From assembly GCF_037031225.1 (NCBI RefSeq), contig NZ_JAYEZN010000001.1, positions 3,162,001-3,226,000 of the forward strand: a stretch of DNA of 64,000 bases, given 5' to 3'. The stretch comes from Halorientalis sp. LT38 (GTDB taxonomy: Archaea; Halobacteriota; Halobacteria; Halobacteriales; Haloarculaceae). Below, in pieces: positions 1 through 9,388 of the stretch. The position numbers and the translations under genes were made by a program. The notes beneath the pieces are model-generated. The model saw nothing but the letters and a program-made list of their open reading frames with translations, ran no database searches and was not told the origin of the DNA. Numbering within the stretch: position 1 is the first letter of the stretch; each line of letters starts with the position of its first letter.

Positions 1-1
1 C

Positions 2-1441
2 TCGCCGGGCTTCATCGTCAACCGCATCCTCGTGCCCCTGATGAACGAGGCCTGCTGGATGCTCAGCGAGGACGTGGCCACCGTCGAGGAGATCGACTCC
101 ACGACGAAGTACCACATGGGCCTCCCGATGGGCTCCTTCGAGCTGGCCGACATGACCGGTATCGACATCTCCTACCACGTCCTCGACTACATGCACGACG
201 TGCTCGGTGACGAGTACGAGCCCGCCCCGATCATGGTCGAGAAGGTCGAGAACGAGGAGCTCGGCCAGAAGACCGGCAAGGGCTTCTACGACTACGAGGA
301 CGGCGACGGCGCCGACGTCCCGACCGACGAGTACAGCGAAGAGGTCGAGGAACGGCTGAACGCCGCCCTCGCCAAGGAGATCGCCAACCTCGTCGGCGGC
401 GACGTCGCCCCGCCCGAGGCCATCGACGAGGCCGTCATGATGGGCGCCGGCTTCCCCGAAGGCCCGACCAAGACCATCGACGAGTACGGCGTCGGCAAGT
501 GTCTCGAGAAGCTCGAGACGCTCTACGAGGAGACCGGCGCGGCCCGCTACGAGCCGCCGGAGTACCTCTCGGAGGCCGCCGAACAGGGCGGCTTCAACGA
601 GGGGGCAGGTGAGGACGAGGACGCCGGTCCCGACTTCGAGGTCATCGCCGTCGAGCGCATCGACGTCGACGTCCCGGAGGGCCACGCCGAGAAGCAGGTC
701 GGCCACGTCAAGATCGACCGGCCCCACCGGATGAACACGATCAGCCTCGACGTGCTCGACGAACTCGAGCAGGCCCTCGACATCCTCGAGGACGACGAGC
801 AGGTCCGCGCCATCCTCGTCACGGGCGAGGGCGAGAAGGCCTTCTCCGCCGGCGCCGACGTCCAGTCGATGGCCACCAGCGCCGACCCGCTCTCCGCGCA
901 GGAGCTCTCCGCGAAGGGCCAGTCCACCTTCGGCCGCCTCGAGGAGAGTCCGCTGCCGGTCGTCGCCGGTATCGACGGCTTCTGTCTCGGCGGCGGGATG
1001 GAGCTCTCGATGTGTACCGACATCCGGATCGCCTCCGAGCGCTCCGAGTTCGGCCAGCCCGAACTCGACCTCGGCCTGCTGCCCGGCTGGGGCGGCACCC
1101 AGCGGCTCAAGCACGTCATCGGCGAGGGTCCCGCCAAGGAGATCATCATGACCGCCGAGCGCTACGAGGCCGCGGAGATGGAAGACTTCGGCTTCCTCCG
1201 CGACGTGGTCTCGAAGGACGACCTGTTCGACGAGGCGCTCGAACTCGCCGAACAGCTCGCGCAGGGCCCGCCGGTCGCCCAGAAGATGACCAAGCGCGCC
1301 ATGCTGAAGGGCCGCGACGACACCGACGCCGGCCTCGAAGTCGAGTCCCAGGCCTTCGGCCACCTCATCGGCACGGACGACGTCATGGAGGGCATGACCT
1401 CCTTCATGGGCGACTCTGAGCCCGATTTTGAGGGTCAGTGA
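2..1441 (+). CDS. 3-hydroxyacyl-CoA dehydrogenase / enoyl-CoA hydratase fusion (5' end outside window)
   Basis: The visible 479 residues begin inside the C-terminal domain of 3-hydroxyacyl-CoA dehydrogenase (GFIVNRIL and then GLPMGSFELADMTG), so the NAD-binding part lies before the window. From about visible residue 233 a crotonase-fold enoyl-CoA hydratase domain follows: AFSAGAD for the oxyanion hole, FCLGGGMELSM with one catalytic Glu, and QPELDLGLLPGWGGTQRL with the second. Such bifunctional enzymes hydrate enoyl-CoA and oxidise the 3-hydroxyacyl-CoA in beta-oxidation. The domain order (dehydrogenase first) is the usual archaeal one. The last codons use A/T at third positions, unlike the rest of the gene, and their sense is repeated 70 bases downstream (see the repeat at 1418-1511). 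An acyl-CoA synthetase gene follows at 1955. Confidence 0.93.
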   Translation, partial: SPGFIVNRILVPLMNEACWMLSEDVATVEEIDSTTKYHMGLPMGSFELADMTGIDISYHVLDYMHDVLGDEYEPAPIMVEKVENEELGQKTGKGFYDYEDGDGADVPTDEYSEEVEERLNAALAKEIANLVGGDVAPPEAIDEAVMMGAGFPEGPTKTIDEYGVGKCLEKLETLYEETGAARYEPPEYLSEAAEQGGFNEGAGEDEDAGPDFEVIAVERIDVDVPEGHAEKQVGHVKIDRPHRMNTISLDVLDELEQALDILEDDEQVRAILVTGEGEKAFSAGADVQSMATSADPLSAQELSAKGQSTFGRLEESPLPVVAGIDGFCLGGGMELSMCTDIRIASERSEFGQPELDLGLLPGWGGTQRLKHVIGEGPAKEIIMTAERYEAAEMEDFGFLRDVVSKDDLFDEALELAEQLAQGPPVAQKMTKRAMLKGRDDTDAGLEVESQAFGHLIGTDDVMEGMTSFMGDSEPDFEGQ

Positions 1442-1511
1442 TCGAAAAATCGGGTGAAGGTCGATAGACCGCAGGTCTACCGGAACTGAGCCCGACTTCG
1501 AAGGGCAGTAA
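1418..1511 (+). repeat. duplicated gene tail with synonymous differences
   Basis: Two 24-base copies (1418-1441 and 1488-1511) both encode EPDFEGQ followed by a stop. They differ at five positions, every one the third base of a codon or the wobble base of the stop (TGA versus TAA). The 70-base repeat unit also contains the perfect palindrome TAGACC-GCA-GGTCTA at 1466-1480. The second copy has the G/C-rich codon use of the gene, the first does not. This looks like an insertion at the 3' end of the gene that restored the C terminus, as integrative elements do at gene-end attachment sites, but only a 70-base scar remains and no integrase is in the window. Confidence 0.6.
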
Positions 1512-1662
1512 GCGCAGCTCGCTGTCCATACCCACCGACCTTTTTCGCCGTTCGTCCCGTCTGCAGGTGCCATCACCGTCGCCGATCTGGCTTGCGCCCT
1601 GCGTCGTCTGGACCCAGTGACGGCACTGTGAGTGATCCCCACTACGCCTCCGAAAAGCAGGG

Positions 1663-1669
1663 TTTATTA
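1663..1669 (+). promoter_or_regulatory. TATA-like box of tRNA-Glu
   Basis: TTTATTA lies 26-32 bases before the first base of the tRNA-Glu gene, the expected archaeal TATA-box distance. Confidence 0.6.
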
Positions 1670-1694
1670 CCGAACCCCCCGGACTTGGTAATGC

Positions 1695-1806
<112 letters not shown>

Positions 1807-1923
1807 TTTTCAGGCGGCCACCGACGCCGAGCGAAGCGACCGCGTGTGCCGGGGGATTTTTCCACCGGAATTGGGCGCGGAAGCACCGTACTGTCGCTTT
1901 CGGGACCTGTGAACGACCCGGGC

Positions 1924-1931
1924 ATATTTAA
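1924..1931 (+). promoter_or_regulatory. TATA-like box, leaderless acyl-CoA synthetase transcript
   Basis: ATATTTAA sits 24-31 bases before the ATG at 1955 and no Shine-Dalgarno sequence is present, so the mRNA is probably leaderless. Confidence 0.55.
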
Positions 1932-1954
1932 CGGCTGACGCGATAGCCAATTGC

Positions 1955-3940
1955 ATGGCCCCACCTGACACGATCGAAGAGATTCGACAGCGAGAGCGGG
2001 AGTACACGGACGAGGTGATCGGGGACAACACCATCCCGGAGATGTTCGAGGAGGCGACCGAGCGGTACCCGGACAACGAGGCCCAGATGTACAAGGGCGG
2101 GATCTACTCCCGGTCGCTGACGCCCGACATCGTCCCGGAACCGGACGCGGGCGAGTACACGTCGATCACGTACGGGGAGATGCGCGACATCGTCCGTCGA
2201 CTGGCCGCGGGCTTCCGGGAACTCGGCGTCGAGAAGGACGATCGGGTGGGGATCATGTCGAACCCCCGGATGGAGTGGGCGCTGTCTGACTTCGCCCTGC
2301 TCGCCGCCGGCGGGACGGTCACGACGGTCTACACCGAGTCCTCCCCGAAACAGATCAAGTACCTGCTCAACAACCCCGGGGCGACGGGCGTGGTGGTCGA
2401 GAACGAGTACCTGCTCGACCGCATCGTGAAGGTCCAGGACGAACTCAGTCTGGAGTTCGTGGTCGTGCTGGACGAACTGACGAAGTACGAGGAGGTCGAT
2501 CAGATCCACACGCTGGCGGACGTCTACGACCTGGGCGAGCAGCGCTTCGACGAGGCCGAGTACCGCTCGTGGATCGACGCCCAGGACGTCCACGATCTGG
2601 CGAGTCTCATCTACACCTCGGGGACCACCGGGAAACCGAAAGGGGTCAAGCTGACACATCACAACTTCCGGTCGAACATCAACCAGCTTCGCAAACGCGT
2701 CGGCCCGCGGCCGGACAAGGCCGACGACGTGCCGATGCTCCACCCGGACCGGACGACCATCTCCTTCCTGCCGCTGGCGCACGTCTTCGAGCGGACGACC
2801 GGGCACTTCCTGATGTTCTCCTCCGGCGTCACGGTCGGGTACGCCGAGAGCACGGACACCGTCAGCGAAGACATCCAGAAGATCAAGCCCGACGGCGGGT
2901 CGAGCGTCCCCCGGGTCTACGAGCGCATCTTCGACGAGATGCGCGAGCAGGCCAGCGGCTCGGACACCAAAGAGCGCATCTTCGAGTGGGCCGTCGACGT
3001 CGCCCGGACCTACGGCCGTGCGGAAAGCCCGGGACTGGGCCTGAAGGTCAAGCGCTCGATCGCCAACCAGCTCGTGTACAAGCAGGTCAAGGAACAACTC
3101 GGCGGGAACATCGACCTGATGGTCAGCGGCGGCGGCAGCCTCAGCAAGGACCTCGCTGACCTGTTCAAGGGCATGGGCATCCCCATCTTCGAGGGATATG
3201 GCCTCACGGAGGCGGCCCCCGTCGTGACCGTGAACCTCCCGGAGAACCTGCGGACGGGGACCCTCGGCCCGCCCCTCCCGGACATCGAGATCCGGATCGA
3301 CGAGTCCCAGGTCTCGGACGATCAGTTCGAGGACCTCGACGGCGAGGTCGGCGAACTCCTGATCAAGGGCCCGAACGTCACCGAGGGCTACTGGGAGATG
3401 CCCGAGAAGACCGAGGACGCCTTCACCGCCGACGGCTGGTTCAAGACCGGAGACATCGTCGAGCGCCGCGACAACGACTACCTCACCTACCACGACCGGC
3501 TGAAGAACCTGATCGTGCTCGACACCGGGAAGAACGTCGCGCCCGAACCGATCGAGGACGAGTTCTCGACCTCCTCGCGGATCGAGCAGATCATGATCAT
3601 GGGCGACGACGAGAAGTTCATCAGCGCGCTGATCGTACCGAACTTCAGCGCCATCCAGCGGTGGGCGAAGAACCGAAACATCGACCTGCCCGCCTCCAAG
3701 GAGGAGATCTGCGAGGACGAACGCGTCCGCGAGTGGATCAACGAGGACGTCCAGCTCGTCAACCGGAACCTCGAGAAACACGAGACCATCAAGCAGTTCG
3801 AGCTGGCACACCTCGAGTGGACCCCGGAGAACGACATGCTGACCCCGTCGCTGAAGAAGAAACGCCGGAACATCAAAGCCGAATTCGAAGACAAGGTGAC
3901 GAAGATCTACGAAGGCGAGCCGGCACCGGCTGACGACTGA
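1955..3940 (+). CDS. long-chain acyl-CoA synthetase (AMP-forming)
   Basis: 661-residue member of the ANL (adenylate-forming) superfamily; it activates fatty acids with ATP and CoA to acyl-CoA through an acyl-adenylate. Visible motifs are the phosphate-binding loop YTSGTTGKPKG near residue 220, EGYGLTEAAPVV near 414, the GWFKTGD aspartate motif near 493 and the C-terminal KNLIVLDTGKNV lid motif near 517. The length and the wide N-terminal region match FadD15/FAA1-type long-chain synthetases. The ATG at 1955 is 24 bases after a TATA-like box, which supports a leaderless start. It follows the beta-oxidation fusion gene, separated by tRNA-Glu, so the two probably act in the same pathway but are transcribed apart. 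The exact chain-length preference cannot be read from sequence. Confidence 0.9.
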   Translation: MAPPDTIEEIRQREREYTDEVIGDNTIPEMFEEATERYPDNEAQMYKGGIYSRSLTPDIVPEPDAGEYTSITYGEMRDIVRRLAAGFRELGVEKDDRVGIMSNPRMEWALSDFALLAAGGTVTTVYTESSPKQIKYLLNNPGATGVVVENEYLLDRIVKVQDELSLEFVVVLDELTKYEEVDQIHTLADVYDLGEQRFDEAEYRSWIDAQDVHDLASLIYTSGTTGKPKGVKLTHHNFRSNINQLRKRVGPRPDKADDVPMLHPDRTTISFLPLAHVFERTTGHFLMFSSGVTVGYAESTDTVSEDIQKIKPDGGSSVPRVYERIFDEMREQASGSDTKERIFEWAVDVARTYGRAESPGLGLKVKRSIANQLVYKQVKEQLGGNIDLMVSGGGSLSKDLADLFKGMGIPIFEGYGLTEAAPVVTVNLPENLRTGTLGPPLPDIEIRIDESQVSDDQFEDLDGEVGELLIKGPNVTEGYWEMPEKTEDAFTADGWFKTGDIVERRDNDYLTYHDRLKNLIVLDTGKNVAPEPIEDEFSTSSRIEQIMIMGDDEKFISALIVPNFSAIQRWAKNRNIDLPASKEEICEDERVREWINEDVQLVNRNLEKHETIKQFELAHLEWTPENDMLTPSLKKKRRNIKAEFEDKVTKIYEGEPAPADD

Positions 3941-3941
3941 A

Positions 3942-4108
3942 GCGAGACTCTCCCTGCTTTTGACCTCGCAACTCGCGGCTCGCTTGTCGAGGATTCGCTT
4001 CGCTCACCCTCGCACTCCCCGCTCGCTATAACGAGACTCTCCCTTCGTCGCCGGCGCTTCGCGCCGGCTGCCTGAGGGATCTCCGATCCCTCTCTGGTCG
4101 AGTCTCGC
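3942..4108. repeat. palindrome-rich spacer between convergent genes (likely bidirectional terminator)
   Basis: The spacer is bounded by inverted repeats GCGAGACTC (3942-3950) and GAGTCTCGC (4100-4108), the latter abutting the stop codon of the minus-strand gene. CGAGACTCTCCCT occurs twice in direct orientation (3943-3955 and 4032-4044). Two near-ideal hairpins stand side by side: GCCGGCGC-TTC-GCGCCGGC (4050-4068) and GAGGGATC-TCC-GATCCCTC (4074-4092). Position between two converging genes suggests transcript 3'-end formation or stabilisation; this role is inferred. Confidence 0.6.
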
Positions 4109-4762
4109 CTACCTCATCAACGCAGACAGAACCCGCGACTCCGCTTTCCGCAGGTGCTCGTCGACCGTCGACGGCGCACAGCCGAGCGCGTCGGCGATGT
4201 CCTCGTGGGTCGCCTCCCGCGGGATCTCGTAATACCCCTCGCGGACGGCGGTCTCGAACACCTCGTGCTGGCGGTCGGTGAGGATGGACAGGATGTCCTC
4301 GCGGTCGGGCGAGTACTGGCCGGCCTGCTCGACGGCGAAGCGGACGCCGTCGGGGGTCTCCGCCAGGGCCTTCCGGAGCATCTCGTGGGTACCGACGATG
4401 GTGGTCCGGAGGCCGCCCTGGTCGGTGTACTTCAGCGGGGTGTCGATGATGAGGGCGTACTTCTGGGCCAGGGCCATCAGGCCACCGGCGGGCTGGCCCG
4501 GCGGGACGTGGAGGTAGAGGTGGAAGACGTCGTCCTGCACGTCGAGGACGTCCCACGCGAGGACGGCGGTGCTCTCGTCGATGGCGTCGGTCAACGGTTC
4601 GGGCTCGCCGTAGATCCGGTAGAGCAGCACCCCGGTCCCGTCCCCCAGCGCGTTGACGTGCATCAGCGCGTCCCGCGTCACACTCGGCTCGTCGGCGATC
4701 ACCTTGTCCGCGGGATGGATCGCCCCGTCTTCCGGTGAAATGGTGAAGTCGAAATACCTCAT
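4109..4762 (-). CDS. HTH-10 (Bat-type) transcriptional regulator
   Basis: 217-residue protein read from the ATG at 4762 (MRYFDFTISPEDG), the usual N terminus of this haloarchaeal group; the reading frame stays open a further 32 codons upstream but that part has no family resemblance. The C terminus (about residues 158-217) is an HTH-10 DNA-binding domain: ILTDRQHEVFETAVREGYY, then GCAPSTVDEHLRKAE. The N-terminal two thirds form the unassigned sensing domain seen with HTH-10 in bacterio-opsin activator relatives. It probably binds DNA and responds to an unknown signal. It is convergent with the acyl-CoA synthetase gene and upstream of it lies a separate YjbQ gene on the same strand; the target genes are not evident. 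Confidence 0.85.
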   Translation of the reverse strand: MRYFDFTISPEDGAIHPADKVIADEPSVTRDALMHVNALGDGTGVLLYRIYGEPEPLTDAIDESTAVLAWDVLDVQDDVFHLYLHVPPGQPAGGLMALAQKYALIIDTPLKYTDQGGLRTTIVGTHEMLRKALAETPDGVRFAVEQAGQYSPDREDILSILTDRQHEVFETAVREGYYEIPREATHEDIADALGCAPSTVDEHLRKAESRVLSALMR

Positions 4763-4877
4763 GTCAAAGTTCCGTGAGCGAACGAATGTCATCGTCCCTT
4801 TCGTACCCGGCACATTATGTGTTTCGGCACACACCATGCCGATGACCGGGGGTCCCACCGCCGTCGGCCGGCGATCC

Positions 4878-5336
4878 TCACTCCGAGACGACGGTCACGG
4901 TCCGCGTTCGCGGCCCGTCACACTCAACGAGCAGGATCGACTGCCAGGTCCCGAGGTCTGGTCGCCCGTCCGCGACCGGCACCGTCACGTCACGACCGAG
5001 CAACATCGACCGGAGGTGGGCGTCCGCGTTTCCGGCGGATTCGCTCCCTGCCGGTCGCTCCTCCGCCGACGTCCCACTCGCTTCGCTCGCGGGACTCCCG
5101 TCGAGTTCGTCGTGGTCCCACCCGGTCGCCGGCACGATCGATTCCAGTGCGTGCTCGATATCTCCCAGCAGCCGGGGTTCGGCCTCGTTGACGCTCATCC
5201 CGGCCGTCGTGTGTCGGACGAAGACGGTGCAGGTGCCGCGCTCGTCGGCCGACAGCTGGGCCGCGACCCGGTCGGTCACGTCGACGGTCGTCACTCGCTG
5301 GTCGGTCTGGACCTCGAACTCGGCGTACGTTCCCAT
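4878..5336 (-). CDS. YjbQ family protein (UPF0047)
   Basis: 152 residues matching the YjbQ/UPF0047 family, small trimeric proteins with weak reported thiamin phosphate synthase activity; the true role is uncertain. Characteristic pieces are CTVFVRHTTAGMSVNE with a conserved His, the central HDELDG and the C-terminal DLGTWQSILLVECDGPR that contributes to the metal-binding site. A Ser/Glu-rich insertion (about residues 80-105, with ASEASGTSAEERPAG) is longer than in most relatives. The ATG at 5336 gives a standard N terminus (MGTYAEFEVQTD). It stands alone, about 115 bases upstream of the HTH-10 gene on the same strand. Confidence 0.85.
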   Translation of the reverse strand: MGTYAEFEVQTDQRVTTVDVTDRVAAQLSADERGTCTVFVRHTTAGMSVNEAEPRLLGDIEHALESIVPATGWDHDELDGSPASEASGTSAEERPAGSESAGNADAHLRSMLLGRDVTVPVADGRPDLGTWQSILLVECDGPRTRTVTVVSE

Positions 5337-5375
5337 GTCTGTAAACTGGGCCGACGAGCGCTTGAATCCCGGCGG

Positions 5376-5918
5376 TCAGGACCGGAGGCCCTCGAAGAGG
5401 TCGCGGTCCTGGGACCTGACGTGATAGGCCGCCGAGCCGGTCAGGACGAGCAGGTACGCCGCGGCGACGACGGGGACGCCGATCGTCCCCAGCAGCGGGG
5501 TCCCGATGCTGGCCGCCAGCACGGTCCCGAACCCGAGGACGCCGAGCACGAGGTAGTACTCCGCCCAGGTGATCCCGTAGCGGGGGACGACCTCCATGTA
5601 GGTCGTGATCTCCGCGGCGCCGTCGCGCAGGCGCACCTCCTTCGAGTCCGTATCGTAGTCGACGATGCCCAGTTCGTCGAGTTTCGGGAGGTGCGTCTGG
5701 TGGAGCGAGACGTACACGCTCCGGCGCTTGTCCCGCGGCGCGGGCTCTTCACCGGTCTCCCGGGTCGCGACTTCCTCGGAGAGGTCGCGGACGCTCATCG
5801 CGGCCTCCATCTCGCGGAGGCTCTTGATCGCCAGCCGGCGGCGGTCGTTGCGGAGGATGTCGTGGATCTCGCCGGCGTCGAGGTCCGGCCGTCGCGTCGT
5901 CTGTGCCCCCATCATCAC
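5376..5918 (-). CDS. DUF7344-type winged-helix protein with membrane anchor
   Basis: About 180 residues. The N-terminal half is a winged-helix domain of the haloarchaeal DUF7344 type: IHDILRNDRRRLAIKSL, then SVYVSLHQTHLPKLDELGIV. Two hydrophobic stretches follow (about residues 119-139 and 143-162), so the protein is likely a membrane-tethered transcription regulator. The start is ambiguous: GTG-ATG-ATG in a row at 5918, 5915 and 5912, just after GGGGGG which can act as a ribosome site. A 20-codon reading frame (ATG at 5978) ends with TGA overlapping this start cluster and may be a short upstream ORF. A second, tandem version of this winged helix is encoded at 42708-43400. Confidence 0.75.
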   Translation of the reverse strand: MMMGAQTTRRPDLDAGEIHDILRNDRRRLAIKSLREMEAAMSVRDLSEEVATRETGEEPAPRDKRRSVYVSLHQTHLPKLDELGIVDYDTDSKEVRLRDGAAEITTYMEVVPRYGITWAEYYLVLGVLGFGTVLAASIGTPLLGTIGVPVVAAAYLLVLTGSAAYHVRSQDRDLFEGLRS

Positions 5919-6074
5919 CCCCCGTTCCCGTCCGGGCTCGCCGCGGTCGCGTGCTCTCGGTCCGTCGGCTCCTGCATGAATGCTCGATTCGATAGGCGGT
6001 CGCGTCGCTGTTAATGGCTCCTAACGACTCATTCCGCTACACGACGGACAGATTAATATGGGGGAACCGACGGG

Positions 6075-8075
6075 TCAGGCGAGCCACTCGTCGGGTTTGG
6101 TGTCGTAGTCGACGTCGGTGGCCGCGAGGTGCTCGACCTGGTCCCAGTCGAGGTCGCGAGTCGTGACCTCCTCGCCGTCGTAGCGGATCAGCTTCCCCTG
6201 CTCTTCCGGTTCGGGCTCGCGGTCGCGCCGTTTCGCGACCTCGATGTCGTGCTCGTCGAGTTCCTTCACGATCGTCTTGAGGTTGACCGGGCGGCCCCAC
6301 AGCTCGAAGACGCGTTCGAGGGTGTCCGTCGCCTGCTCGACGTCGAGCATGACCCCGTTGTACCTGTGGGCCAGCAGGAGTTCGTTGCGGTTGTTGTAGT
6401 TGCCGTCCTCGACGACGACGGTCGGCTTCCCGAAGTTGGTGAACCGCAGCATCAGCTTCTTCTTGACGTCCTGGTAGTCCGTCGAGGTGACGCGGTAATC
6501 GCCCGTCGACTGGGTGTACTCGTAGGTGAAGTAGTCGTTCTCGTCGACGAACTCCTGGGTGAGGAACTCGTCGAGGAAGGTGACGTCGTTGTGGCTCTCC
6601 CGTATCTCGAACATCCGGTCCCAGCCGCGGGTGTAGTCGACGTCGGTCAGCGCCTCCTCGACGCTCCCGTAGCGGGAGTCGTCGAACATGTACCGCGAGA
6701 CGCGCTCGAGTTCCTCCTGGCCGACCCGGCCGACGAACCCGCGGTTCCGGGGCTCGACCAGCGAGTAGTGGCGTTCGGCCAGGCCCTCGTAGGTCAGCAC
6801 CTTCCAGGGGTACGTCTCGACGTCGATCTCCCCGTCACGTGCCCGTTCGAGGGCCGCGGCGTCGACCCGGGGATCGTCCGGATCGAGGGCGTCGAGCGAC
6901 GCCGGCACGTCGACCAGTTCCGGGTCCGGTGCGAGCAGGTCCTGCACGTCCCCGAAGTCGACGCGGTCGTGGAGGTTCCGCCAGGTGATCCCCTCGACGC
7001 GGAGCAGGCGCTCGATCACTTCCCGGCGATTCTCGGTGTTCTCGACGTACTGCCAGAGTTCGAGTCCGAGTTTGTAGGGGTTGAAGCCGGGCGACCCGAG
7101 GACCTGCGCCATGTGGTCTGCGTACTTGACGAACTCGTCGCTGCCGGCGAAGGCCTCCTTTGACATCATCGCCGACTCCCAGTAAGAGGCCCACCCCTCG
7201 TTCATCACCTTCGTCATCTTCTGGGGCGCGAAGTAGTAGGCCTCCCGCCGGAGGATCTCGAGGATCTCCTTTTGCCAGTCGGTCATCGCGACGGCCTTCT
7301 CGGCGTCGCGGTCGTAGGCCATCCCGTGCTGGCGCAGGAAGCCGACGACGTCTTTCTCGGGTTCGGCCGGGAACGTCACGTCACCGTCGTCGTCGCGCTG
7401 GGCCTCCAGCCAGTCCCGGTCGAACACCTGGCCGACGACCTCCTCGGAGAGGTCGAGTTCCTCGAGTTTCTCCTCGAGGTTCTCGACGTCTTCCTCCCGG
7501 TCCAGCACTTCCTCGCGGCCGTCGGTCTCGACGGGCGAAAACGGCCGGTGCTGGTCGATGTTGTCCTCGAGGCAGAGCACGTGGTCGATCCACTTCTCGA
7601 CCTCCGCGCGGTCGATATCCGGGTCCTGCATGTACTCCTCGATGGTCTCGGAGTGGCGGGCCAACATCGCGGCAGCGTCGGGATCGTCGCTGAACATCCC
7701 GAACCACTCGTTGTTGGCGAAGAAGTCGGCGTGGGCCTCGACGTGGGTGATGACGGCCTTCTGGTCGGCCATCGAGTTCGACTCCTGCAGGAAGGCGTGG
7801 CTGGGGTCGTCGTTGTTGACGATCTCGAAGGCCTTCCCGCCGAGGAACTGGCTCTGTTTGCGCTGCTGGTCGTACTGCATCCCCCAGCGCCAGTGCGGGT
7901 AGCGCTGCTGGAAGCCGCCGTAGGCGATCAACTCGTTCATCTCGTCGTAGTCGACGATCCAGTAGTTGACCGCGTAGGGATCGAGTCCCAGTTTCGCAGC
8001 CAGGTTCGAGGCCTCGTCGACCGGTTCTTCGAGGTCCTCGGCGATGCGCTTGGCTTCGTAGCGATCTGGGTTCAT
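6075..8075 (-). CDS. SpoVR family protein
   Basis: 666-residue SpoVR/YcgB family protein, read from ATG at 8075 ([18 protein letters not shown]). The ATG overlaps the stop of the preceding gene as ATGA, so translation is coupled; the longer open frame upstream lies over that gene and has the wrong composition. Family segments seen include [18 protein letters not shown] and [12 protein letters not shown] with conserved His/Glu nearby. The biochemical role of the family is not known; in bacteria it is linked with the PrkA kinase and YeaH/YhbH in stress and sporulation. Here it is the last gene of the same three-partner set. Residues 150-250 are strongly acidic, as expected for a halophile. Confidence 0.93.
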   Translation of the reverse strand: MNPDRYEAKRIAEDLEEPVDEASNLAAKLGLDPYAVNYWIVDYDEMNELIAYGGFQQRYPHWRWGMQYDQQRKQSQFLGGKAFEIVNNDDPSHAFLQESNSMADQKAVITHVEAHADFFANNEWFGMFSDDPDAAAMLARHSETIEEYMQDPDIDRAEVEKWIDHVLCLEDNIDQHRPFSPVETDGREEVLDREEDVENLEEKLEELDLSEEVVGQVFDRDWLEAQRDDDGDVTFPAEPEKDVVGFLRQHGMAYDRDAEKAVAMTDWQKEILEILRREAYYFAPQKMTKVMNEGWASYWESAMMSKEAFAGSDEFVKYADHMAQVLGSPGFNPYKLGLELWQYVENTENRREVIERLLRVEGITWRNLHDRVDFGDVQDLLAPDPELVDVPASLDALDPDDPRVDAAALERARDGEIDVETYPWKVLTYEGLAERHYSLVEPRNRGFVGRVGQEELERVSRYMFDDSRYGSVEEALTDVDYTRGWDRMFEIRESHNDVTFLDEFLTQEFVDENDYFTYEYTQSTGDYRVTSTDYQDVKKKLMLRFTNFGKPTVVVEDGNYNNRNELLLAHRYNGVMLDVEQATDTLERVFELWGRPVNLKTIVKELDEHDIEVAKRRDREPEPEEQGKLIRYDGEEVTTRDLDWDQVEHLAATDVDYDTKPDEWLA

Positions 8076-9388
8076 GTCTCGGCCTCCTCCGTGCTCAGTA
8101 TCTCGTAGATGGCGTCGACCACGTCCTCCGGGCTGGAGACGTAGGCGACGGCGACGTCGTCGCTGCCCTCGAAGTGGCGCTCGACCTCCTCGGCGTGGGT
8201 CGCGTTGATCGCGTTGCCGCTGGGCTGGGTCTCCACGTAGGCGTGGAGGTTCGCCGGGATCTCCTCCATCAGCGGGATCACGCGCTCTTCGGTGTCGTTG
8301 CTCGAGTTCTCGGAGTCGCCGGCCGCGAACACGTAGCGGTTCCACTCGTGCCACGGATACTGCTCTTCGAGGACCGCGGCGGCCAGTTCGTAGGCGCTGG
8401 AGATGCGGGTGCCGCCGCCACTCCGGATGCCGAAGAACTCGTCGCGGTCGACTTCCCAGGCCTCGGCGTCGTGGGCGATGTAGACGAACTCGGCGTTGTC
8501 GTACTTGCCCGTCAGGTACCAGTCCAGCGGGGTGAACGTCCGCTCGACCAGTTCGCGCTTCTTCTCGCGCATCGACCCCGACACGTCGCGGATGTTGACG
8601 ACCACGACGTTCTTCTCTTTCTCCTCGACGATCTCGGGGTAGCGGTAGCGCTCGTCCTCCCGGCGGAAGGGGATCTGGTCGACGCCCTCACGGCGGATCC
8701 GCTCTGCGGTCGAGGAACGCTCGACATTTTCCTCCATCTTCGCCATGGAGGCCCACGTCGTCTTCTCGTCGTTCGTGAGGTCGTCGTATTCGTCCTGGAG
8801 CCAGGCCTTCGAGACGGGGACGTTCTCGCCGCGGGCCCACTCGAAGACGGCGGCGGGGCCCATGCCCTCGACCTTGAGGGCCTCCCGGACGAAGTCCCGG
8901 TCGAAGTCCATCGCCAGCTTGCGCTTGAGCCCTTTCTTGAACAGCGTCTCGAAGTCCAGCGTCGAGGTGGGACCGGTCCGGGTGATGTCCGTGAAGTCGC
9001 CCTCTTTCTCCTCGATCACCTGCTTGCCCTTGGGTTCGAGATCCAGCCCCAGTTCCTCGTCGAGTTCCTGGGCGAACTCCTCGGGGTCCATCTCGTAGTA
9101 CTCGTGGTCGGCCCCCTCCTCGCCAGGTTCGCCGTCCTCGTCGCCGTCGCCCGGCTGTGGTTGTGGCTGGCCGACCGGCTGGCCCTCTTCTGCGTCCTCG
9201 CCCTGTCCGACCCCGCCCATGTCGCGCTGGTCGTACTCGAAGGCGGGGAGGTCGACGATCTTGATGGGGATCTTCACCTCGTCGGGGTGGGACTGGCCCA
9301 TGTCGCCGTACTGGATGAACTCGGCGAGGTCCTGCCGGCGCTCCTCGCCGACCTCCCGGTAGCGCTCTAAGTCGTCTTTCAGTCCCAC
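8072..9388 (-). CDS. YeaH/YhbH family protein (DUF444, von Willebrand A-like)
   Basis: 438 residues from a GTG at 9388 ([18 protein letters not shown]). That GTG overlaps the end of the upstream kinase gene by ten bases (GTGGGACTGA), so it is probably translated by re-initiation; the frame continues upstream inside the kinase gene but reads as low-complexity noise. The C-terminal half resembles a vWA fold: [19 protein letters not shown] with a MIDAS-like DxSxS motif, and [19 protein letters not shown] Gly/Glu/Gln-rich stretch lies around residues 55-95. YeaH/YhbH proteins are partners of PrkA kinases in bacteria, and this gene sits between the kinases and SpoVR. Confidence 0.92.
   Translation of the reverse strand: MGLKDDLERYREVGEERRQDLAEFIQYGDMGQSHPDEVKIPIKIVDLPAFEYDQRDMGGVGQGEDAEEGQPVGQPQPQPGDGDEDGEPGEEGADHEYYEMDPEEFAQELDEELGLDLEPKGKQVIEEKEGDFTDITRTGPTSTLDFETLFKKGLKRKLAMDFDRDFVREALKVEGMGPAAVFEWARGENVPVSKAWLQDEYDDLTNDEKTTWASMAKMEENVERSSTAERIRREGVDQIPFRREDERYRYPEIVEEKEKNVVVVNIRDVSGSMREKKRELVERTFTPLDWYLTGKYDNAEFVYIAHDAEAWEVDRDEFFGIRSGGGTRISSAYELAAAVLEEQYPWHEWNRYVFAAGDSENSSNDTEERVIPLMEEIPANLHAYVETQPSGNAINATHAEEVERHFEGSDDVAVAYVSSPEDVVDAIYEILSTEEAET

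Noticed and set aside
4653..6014. A 453-codon open frame on the plus strand
   Set aside because: It crosses three good minus-strand genes (HTH-10, YjbQ, winged helix) and is Arg/Pro-rich, as expected for a shadow frame in G+C-rich DNA.
8076..8354. Longer N terminus of the SpoVR protein
   Set aside because: The extra 93 codons are Arg/Gly-rich and lie over the YeaH-type gene in another frame; ATG 8075 matches the family and overlaps the preceding stop.
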